Assembly (NCBI GenBank): GCA_021777365.1 | Contig: JAJYDP010000115.1 | Coordinates: 1-10,947, forward strand | Reading direction: 5' to 3' | Origin: Chloroflexota bacterium | GTDB taxonomy: Bacteria > Chloroflexota > Limnocylindria > Limnocylindrales > CSP1-4 | Length of the DNA stretch: 10,947 bases | Part shown: piece by piece, positions 6,746 to 10,947 of the stretch | Numbering within the stretch: the first letter of the stretch is position 1 | Layout of the letters: each line of letters begins with the position of its first letter | The notes under the pieces: generated by a model | Told to the model about the DNA's origin: nothing | The model's database searches: none | The model's input: only the letters and a program-made list of their open reading frames with translations | Translations under genes and position numbers: made by a program

Positions 6746-7738
6746 CTACCCTCCCGAGCCGTCGGCCAGCCGGTCCCAGAGCGCGTCGGCGCGAACGGAT
6801 CGGGCCGCCGCCGCCAGGACGCGCTGCTGTGCGCTCCACGCGGCACGCGCGGCCGCCGCAGCCTGGACCGCGAAGCGGACCCGGTCGCCCGGCCCCAGCT
6901 GGCCGAGGCGGGGCCACTGCCAGCGCGGCACCACGCCCGCGACCGGGTAGCCGCCGATCGTGGGGCCGTCCACGAACAGCACCACGGGGCGTCCGTCGGC
7001 GGGCACCTGGACCGCGCCCGGGATCACGGGGTGCGAGAGGATCTCCCGCCCCGCGGGCAGGTTCGCTCCGTCCAGGCGGATGCCCATCCGATCGCTCGCC
7101 GGCCCCACCACCCAGGTCGAGGCGGCGAGCGCCTCCGGGGCATCCGGCGGCAGGTGCCGGAGGTCCGGCCCGGCCACGAACCGGATCGGTCCCGGCCGGG
7201 TGGCGGGGTGCGGGGCCGTCCCGGACGGCCAGACGCGGCCGGCGGCGCCGAGGTCGCCCCGCCGGGCGGGCAGCAGCACGTCGCCGGCACGTAACGGGCG
7301 CCCGTCGATGCCGCCCAGGCGCGCCGGCACGCAGGTCGACGCGGAGCCGAGCACCGGCCGGGCGTCGATGCCGCCCGCGAGCGCCACGTAGGCCCTGATC
7401 CCGGACGCGGATCCGGGTCCGGACCCGGCGAACCGGATCTCCGATCCCGCCGGCAGCAGGTGGACCGCGCCGCACGGCAGGCGCCGTCCGTCGTCCAGCT
7501 CTGCCCCGAGGTCGGCACCGCCCAGCGCAACCGTACAGGTCTCGACCGCCCGCAGCCGCGCGCCGCCCAGGGTCACCTCCAGCACCGCGGCACCCGCCGG
7601 GGACTCGGCGAGCAGGCAGGCCACCGCGTGGCCCCAGGGGTCGGCGGCCCCGGACGGCGGCACGCCAAGGTGCGCCAGCCCCGGCCGGCCGCGATCCTGG
7701 AGGGTGAGGAGTGGCCCCGGGTCGACGACCTCGAGCAC
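6746..7738 (-). CDS. pxpC: 5-oxoprolinase subunit C (biotin-dependent carboxyltransferase-like, KipA/YbgK family)
   Basis: The product has 330 residues and is the large C-type subunit of the PxpABC 5-oxoprolinase, which hydrolyses 5-oxo-L-proline to glutamate with ATP in the cytoplasm. Family signatures are LTLQDRGRPGLAHLGVPPSG at residues 11-30, GIRAYVALAGGID near the middle, GSASTCVPARLGG, and VVGPASDRMGIRLDG followed by HPVIPGAVQVP and PVVLFVDGPTIGGYP. Length and order match YbgK/PxpC. The start is GTG at 7738, three bases after the pxpB stop, because the conserved N-terminus (LEVVDPGPLLTLQDRG) begins immediately there. It is the last gene of the pxpABC operon and carries an Ala-rich C-terminal helix of about 40 residues after GDRVRF. 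Standalone allophanate-hydrolase-like proteins share this fold, but the adjacent PxpA makes oxoprolinase the best call. Confidence 0.9.
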   Translation of the reverse strand: MLEVVDPGPLLTLQDRGRPGLAHLGVPPSGAADPWGHAVACLLAESPAGAAVLEVTLGGARLRAVETCTVALGGADLGAELDDGRRLPCGAVHLLPAGSEIRFAGSGPGSASGIRAYVALAGGIDARPVLGSASTCVPARLGGIDGRPLRAGDVLLPARRGDLGAAGRVWPSGTAPHPATRPGPIRFVAGPDLRHLPPDAPEALAASTWVVGPASDRMGIRLDGANLPAGREILSHPVIPGAVQVPADGRPVVLFVDGPTIGGYPVAGVVPRWQWPRLGQLGPGDRVRFAVQAAAAARAAWSAQQRVLAAAARSVRADALWDRLADGSGG

Positions 7739-7741
7739 GGA

Positions 7742-8431
7742 TCAGCGCGGCACGAACCGGACCCGGTCGCCCGGGGCCAGGAGGGCCGGCGGCTGCCGGA
7801 CGGGATCCCAGAGCGGGACGTCGGTCCGGCCGACCAGGTGCCATCCGCCGGGGGACTCGAACGGGTAGATGCCCGTCTGGCGGCCGGCGATGGCGACGCT
7901 GCCGGCCGGCACCCGCACGCGGGGCGTGGCGCGCCGCGGGAGATCGAGCTGCGCCGCCAGGATCCCCAGGTACGGGAAGCCGGGCATGAACCCCAGGACG
8001 AGGACGCGGTACTCAGTGCCGGCGTGCAGCGCCACCACGGCGTCCTCGGACAGCCCGGTGCGATCGGCGACCTCGGGCAGGTCCGGCCCGTCGACGCCGC
8101 CGTAGCGGACGGCGATCTCGTGGAGGACACCGCCGGGTGCCGGCTCGGCGCGGCGAGTCTCGTCGAGGACGGCCTCGAGCAGGGCACGAACCTGCGACTC
8201 GCGGCAGCGGCCCGGGTCGAAGGGGACCAGGACGCTGCCATGGCCGGGCACCGCGGCCTCGAGGCCGGGGAGGGCCACGCGTCGCGCGTCCACGGCGGTC
8301 GCCGCGCGGAGCGCCCAGCCGCTCGCGGCGGCGTCCAGTGCGTCGGCGAGGGTCGCGATCAGGGCGGCGTCGCCCATGCGCTCGATGACGGCCCTCCGCG
8401 GGACGACGCTGCCGGCCGTGCGCGCGGTCAC
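7742..8431 (-). CDS. pxpB: 5-oxoprolinase subunit B (KipI/YbgJ family)
   Basis: The product has 229 residues and is the B subunit of the ATP-dependent 5-oxoprolinase, pairing with PxpC. Diagnostic segments are YGGVDGPDLPEVA, LGFMPGFPYLG (near residue 146), LPRRATPRVRVPAGSVAIAG, QTGIYPFESPGGW (near 191) and LVGRTDVPLWDP, all typical of the KipI/YbgJ domain. The start is GTG at 8431, whose GTGA overlaps the pxpA stop and points to translational coupling; an ATG 18 codons further in (8377) is a possible alternative start. Relatives such as B. subtilis KipI were first described as kinase inhibitors, but the operon with pxpA and pxpC fits 5-oxoproline hydrolysis. Confidence 0.9.
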   Translation of the reverse strand: MTARTAGSVVPRRAVIERMGDAALIATLADALDAAASGWALRAATAVDARRVALPGLEAAVPGHGSVLVPFDPGRCRESQVRALLEAVLDETRRAEPAPGGVLHEIAVRYGGVDGPDLPEVADRTGLSEDAVVALHAGTEYRVLVLGFMPGFPYLGILAAQLDLPRRATPRVRVPAGSVAIAGRQTGIYPFESPGGWHLVGRTDVPLWDPVRQPPALLAPGDRVRFVPR

Positions 8432-9201
8432 GGGTCGTCGCGGGACGGCGCCGTCACCGTGATCCCCGCGGCGACGAGCGCCCGTCGCACCGCCGCGGCG
8501 ATGCCGGGGGCCCCGGGCGTGTCGCCGTGGATGCAGATCGTGTCCGCCCGCAGCGGGAACCCGGAACCATCGGCTGCCGTCACGCGTCCGTCGCGCGCGA
8601 TCGCCACCGCCTGGGCGGCGGCCACCTCCGGGTCCTCGTTGAGCGCGCCCGGCAGATCGCGGGAGCGCAGCCGCCCACCGGCGTCGTAGACACGGTCGGC
8701 GAACCCCTCGACCAGGTACCGCAGACCTCGCTCCCTCGCCGCGGCCAGGAGCAGCGATCCCGGCGGGCCCACCAGCCGCAGGTCCGGGTCCAGGCGTGCC
8801 ACCGCCGTCACGAACGCCGTCGCAGCCGCAGGATCCACGGCCACGTGGTGGTAGAGCGCGCCGTGCACCTTCACGTGCGCGAGGCGCCCACCCTCCGCGC
8901 GCACGATCCCGTGCAGCGCCGCCACCTGGTACAGGACCGCGGCCTCCAGCTCGGCCGGCGCCAGCGCCATGGCCCGGCGCCCGAACCCGACCAGGTCCGG
9001 GTAGCCGGGATGCGCGCCGACGGCGAGACCGAGGTCGAGCGCGAGCCTGACGGTCAGCCTGATGGTGAGGGGGTCACCCGCGTGGAACCCGCAGGCGACG
9101 TTGACCGAGGTGAGGTGCGGCATCAGGGCGGCGTCCGCCCCCATCTGCCAGGGGCCGAGGCTCTCGCCCACGTCCGCGTTCAGGTCGATCCGGCCGGCCA
9201 C
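8428..9201 (-). CDS. pxpA: 5-oxoprolinase subunit A (LamB/YcsF family)
   Basis: The product has 257 residues, the normal length for PxpA, which forms the ATP-dependent 5-oxoprolinase with PxpB and PxpC. Conserved segments appear in order: RIDLNADVGESLG at the N-terminus, SVNVACGFHAGDP, VGAHPGYPDLVGFGRR, HVKVHGALYHHV, EGFADRVYDAGGRLRSR and ICIHGDTPGA near residue 225. The frame stays open far upstream, but the family begins with the short stretch before IDLNADVG. The GTG at 9201 is chosen because it matches this and because a TACGAT element lies 6 bases upstream with no Shine-Dalgarno sequence. Relatives usually read VKPHGALY, where this protein has Val in place of Pro. It is the first gene of the operon and overlaps pxpB by 4 bases. 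Confidence 0.92.
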   Translation of the reverse strand: MAGRIDLNADVGESLGPWQMGADAALMPHLTSVNVACGFHAGDPLTIRLTVRLALDLGLAVGAHPGYPDLVGFGRRAMALAPAELEAAVLYQVAALHGIVRAEGGRLAHVKVHGALYHHVAVDPAAATAFVTAVARLDPDLRLVGPPGSLLLAAARERGLRYLVEGFADRVYDAGGRLRSRDLPGALNEDPEVAAAQAVAIARDGRVTAADGSGFPLRADTICIHGDTPGAPGIAAAVRRALVAAGITVTAPSRDDP

Positions 9202-9207
9202 GGGCCC

Positions 9208-9213
9208 ATCGTA
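9208..9213 (-). promoter_or_regulatory. -10 element TACGAT for leaderless pxpABC transcript
   Basis: On the minus strand TACGAT fits TANNNT and is followed by 6 bases (GGGCCC) and then the GTG start of pxpA, so transcription likely starts at the start codon. No -35 consensus is visible. Direct repeats 38-70 bases further upstream (9251-9283) may be regulator sites. Confidence 0.5.
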
Positions 9214-9250
9214 CGCGCGCGCCCGTCCGCGTGCCCTCGCACGCCACCAC

Positions 9251-9283
9251 GCCCGGGCGTACCGGCATGCCCGGACGTACCGG
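9251..9283 (-). repeat. 15-base direct repeats upstream of pxpA, possible operator
   Basis: On the minus strand CCGGTACGTCCGGGC (9283-9269) and CCGGTACGCCCGGGC (9265-9251) differ at one base and start 18 bases apart. A weaker third copy, beginning GGTACCGCCC, lies at 9296 and below. They sit about 50-80 bases upstream of the expected pxpA transcription start, a common place for an activator or repressor array. No known regulator motif is recognised. Confidence 0.45.
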
Positions 9284-9503
9284 CCGGGGCGGTACCTCCG
9301 GATAGGGGCTGGCCACTGGGCTGCGCGGTACACCGTGTCTTGACGAACGGATCCCCGTCGAGGAGCGGCCCGGGCGTCGAGGCAAGGCAATCGGAGAGAC
9401 CGGACATCCGGTGGATGAGGCGCGCGCCGGCGGCGCCGACGCCCCCCGGGGACCCGGAGCCGGGACGCACCTGGCACGCCGCAGGTGCGCTCGGGGCCCT
9501 GCC

Positions 9504-9638
9504 GGCGTGATCCCTCAGCGCGATCAGCCGAAGCGCGGGCGGCCCTGAAGCCCGCGCGCACCACTCAGCCTGCTGGGAGTGCCCCCTGGTGGATGTGACG
9601 TGGAAGGCCTTGTGCCTGGTGCATGACAGGCACGACCT
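9504..9638. other. Run of three strong hairpins in the spacer, possible structured RNA
   Basis: First hairpin: GGC-g-TGATC (9504-9512) with GATCAGCC (9522-9529), 8 bp and one bulge. Second: GCGCGGGC (9533-9540) with GCCCGCGC (9550-9557), a perfect 8-bp stem with a 9-base loop. Third: GTGCCTG (9612-9618) with CAGGCAC (9627-9633), extended by a T-G and a T-A pair and by AGG/CCT (9605-9607 with 9636-9638) past a two-base bulge. A smaller CACTC/GAGTG stem (9562-9566 with 9577-9581) lies between, with an alternative CCAC-CAG/CTGGTGG pairing. No U-tract follows any of them. It could be a small RNA, a 5' leader of the cyclase gene or chance structure. Confidence 0.35.
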
Positions 9639-9761
9639 GCGCCCGTTGTCGTTGCCAATTCCGAACGGTCGGCACGGAGCGGCGGACACCGCCGCCCGAC
9701 CGGCCGACCATCACCCCGGTTCCGCGTGCACAGCACGGGCCGCCAGGGCCGGGGTGCGGCC

Positions 9762-10947
9762 GTGAACCGGTCTCCGAGCATCGCGCTCCGGCCGCCGTCG
9801 CTGCGCCTCGCCGCGTACACCGCCGCGGTCATCCTCGCCGGGCTGGCAGCTCTCGCCTGGGCGACCATGGCGATCCCGCTCGCCCCGCCGATCGCCCTCC
9901 ATGCGCCCGAGATCGTGGGCCGCGAGCCGACGGGCACCGGCCTCCTCTTCTGGGTCCTCCTCGGTCTCGCGGGCTCGCTGTGGAGCGCCCCGATCGGCGA
10001 TCACGCGATCCTCACCCTTCACCTGCCCTTCATCGTCGCCGCGCTCCTGCTCGGTGGGCCTGCCGCCGGCGGATGGGTCGCCTTCATCTCGACGATCGAG
10101 CTGCGGGAGCTCCGCGAGGTGCCCTGGTACGGCGTGCTGGCCAACCACGCAGGAGGTGCCCTGGCCGCGGTCGTGGCCGGCCTCGCGGTCGGGGTCGCCC
10201 GCCAGGACGCGACGACCTGGGTGTCGGCCAGCGCCGCGGACCTGGTCGCCGCCGTGGCGGGCGCCGCCGTGCTCGGGGGCCTCTCGGTCGCCATCGCCGC
10301 AGGGACGATCGGGCTGCGCGAGCGCCTGACGATCCGCGAGACGCTGATGGTGCTGGGCGGGTCGTGGCGACGCACGCTGCTCGCGGAGTGCGTGGTCGCC
10401 TGGATCCTGGCGTTCGCGTACCAGGCGATGGGCTGGTGGGCGACGGCGGTCTGCGCGGTGCTGGTGCTGCTGGTCTGGGAGTCCCACGACGACCGCGAGC
10501 GGGTCGCGCACGACCAGATGACGGGGCTGCTGAACCGGCACGGGATCCTGGCCCGCCTCGCCGGCGCCTCCGACCGGGTCCGCCGCACGGGGATCGCGAG
10601 CCTGCTGATCATGCTCGACCTGGACGGCTTCAAGCACGTCAACGACACCCTGGGTCATGCGGCGGGCGACGAGGTGCTGCAGGTGGTCGGCCAGCGCCTG
10701 CTCCGCTCCATCCGGGTGACGGACGTGGCGGCGCGGATGGGCGGGGACGAGTTCGTCCTCCTGCTGCCGGACGTTCGGGACGAAGAGACCGCCGGGAGAC
10801 TGGCCGGCCGGATCCACGCCGCGCTCGGGCAGCCGATCGCGATGGCGGAGGGCGAGGTCCGGGTCGGATCCTCGCTCGGGCTGGTCATGATCGACGGCGA
10901 GCCGCATGCCTCGCCCACGCGCCTGCTCGCGGCGGCGGATCGCGCCA
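9762..10947 (+). CDS. Membrane-anchored GGDEF diguanylate cyclase (3' partial)
   Basis: The frame is open from the GTG at 9762 to the window end with no stop, giving 395 visible residues. The first ~245 residues are hydrophobic with about six or seven likely membrane segments (near 14-36, 58-75, 84-108, 125-147, 160-185 and 206-240), including ILTLHLPFIVAALLLGG and AVCAVLVLLVW. A GGDEF domain follows: DQMTGLLNR at 251-259, MLDLDGFKHVNDTLGHAAGD, the inhibitory I-site RVTD at 318-321, and the active-site GGDEF at 327-331. All signature residues are intact, so it should make cyclic di-GMP from two GTP and be subject to product inhibition. An EAL domain could follow beyond the window. The start is uncertain: an in-frame GTG at 9726 and the Met codon of residue 36 are alternatives, and neither a Shine-Dalgarno nor a -10 element is clear. 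The membrane domain resembles MASE-type sensors but I cannot name it. The gene is divergent from pxpA. Confidence 0.85.
   Translation, partial: MNRSPSIALRPPSLRLAAYTAAVILAGLAALAWATMAIPLAPPIALHAPEIVGREPTGTGLLFWVLLGLAGSLWSAPIGDHAILTLHLPFIVAALLLGGPAAGGWVAFISTIELRELREVPWYGVLANHAGGALAAVVAGLAVGVARQDATTWVSASAADLVAAVAGAAVLGGLSVAIAAGTIGLRERLTIRETLMVLGGSWRRTLLAECVVAWILAFAYQAMGWWATAVCAVLVLLVWESHDDRERVAHDQMTGLLNRHGILARLAGASDRVRRTGIASLLIMLDLDGFKHVNDTLGHAAGDEVLQVVGQRLLRSIRVTDVAARMGGDEFVLLLPDVRDEETAGRLAGRIHAALGQPIAMAEGEVRVGSSLGLVMIDGEPHASPTRLLAAADRA

Larger units (their letters stand above)
9202..9761. other. 560-base spacer without a convincing gene
   Basis: This stretch separates divergent pxpA and the diguanylate cyclase gene. 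Frames that stay open here show no recognisable protein and have Arg/Pro/Ala-rich compositions typical of chance open frames in GC-rich DNA. The pxpA-side end holds the -10 element and direct repeats; 9504-9638 holds hairpins. Bases 9581-9670 contain 33 A/T of 90, visibly more than in the genes around it. No tRNA or known riboswitch core was found. It may carry regulatory DNA, an unrecognised small RNA or a decayed gene. Confidence 0.5.

Noticed and set aside
9312..9318. GCCACTG, resembling the core of the cobalamin riboswitch
   Set aside because: Only this 7-mer matches; the other conserved blocks, including the B12-box surroundings, are missing on either strand.
9340..9345. TTGACG as a possible -35 box on the plus strand
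   Set aside because: No -10 hexamer occurs 15-19 bases downstream, and the next plus-strand gene starts more than 400 bases away.
9393..9401. GGAGAGACC, resembling the start of a glycine riboswitch aptamer
   Set aside because: The following GCCGAAGG-type block and the CTCAGG block are absent, so the short match is treated as chance.
9202..9564. Extension of pxpA upstream to a start near 9564
   Set aside because: The extra ~120 residues are Arg/Ala-rich and lack any counterpart in the family, which begins just before IDLNADVG. A -10 element sits directly before the GTG at 9201.
9711..10907. A minus-strand open frame of nearly 400 codons opposite the diguanylate cyclase
   Set aside because: It is rich in Asp, Arg, Gln and Pro with no motif, and lies opposite an unambiguous GGDEF domain with its DxMTGLLNR, I-site and GGDEF signatures.
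9762..10947. A c-di-GMP (GEMM) riboswitch controlling the diguanylate cyclase
   Set aside because: The upstream spacer has hairpins but no recognisable GEMM core sequence blocks.
1..10947. tRNA genes, CRISPR arrays, insertion sequences, selenocysteine insertion
   Set aside because: No tRNA T-loop signature outside coding regions, no regularly spaced repeats of CRISPR length, no transposase-like product, and no in-frame TGA interrupting a recognised protein were seen.

Overview
The window is a GC-rich bacterial chromosome segment: coding third positions are almost all G or C, start codons are often GTG, and Shine-Dalgarno sequences are nearly absent. Four translation starts (two on each strand) instead have a TANNNT-like -10 hexamer 6-12 bases in front of the start codon, which suggests leaderless or near-leaderless transcripts. 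High GC plus leaderless genes fits Actinomycetota or high-GC Chloroflexota (for example Limnocylindria-like soil or freshwater lineages). The sequence alone does not decide the phylum.

Left part (1-3551): the window opens inside a large iron-sulfur flavoprotein of the YgfK / putative selenate reductase family, missing its N-terminal part. It converges on a minus-strand MoeA/MogA-like molybdopterin-binding protein, and a GC-rich hairpin lies between the two stops. In other genomes both families accompany selenium-dependent molybdenum hydroxylases, so this looks like the edge of a molybdenum-hydroxylase accessory locus whose catalytic subunits would lie left of the window.

Middle (3552-6676): an 84-base divergent promoter region leads into a plus-strand peptidase S51 / dipeptidase E-like serine hydrolase. 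A two-gene unit follows: an MGH1/GH63-like glycoside hydrolase and a tandem-GNAT acetyltransferase, translationally coupled by a 4-base overlap.

Right part (6746-9201): a minus-strand operon pxpA-pxpB-pxpC encodes the three-subunit prokaryotic 5-oxoprolinase, which hydrolyses pyroglutamate to glutamate with ATP. Its genes are tightly packed (4-base overlap, then a 3-base gap). Its end converges on the acetyltransferase across about 70 bases that hold 3.6 copies of an 11-base tandem repeat.

Far right (9202-10947): about 560 bases without a convincing gene separate pxpA from a divergent membrane-bound GGDEF diguanylate cyclase that runs off the window. This spacer holds direct repeats near pxpA and a run of hairpins nearer the cyclase; its function is not recognised.

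No tRNA, rRNA, CRISPR array, insertion sequence or phage gene was seen. A loose common theme is nitrogen and peptide recycling (S51 peptidase, 5-oxoprolinase, and possibly purine or N-heterocycle oxidation through the molybdenum hydroxylase), but this is inference from gene content. The least explained parts are the 9202-9761 spacer, the promoter architecture and the cysteine-free tail of the molybdopterin-binding protein.
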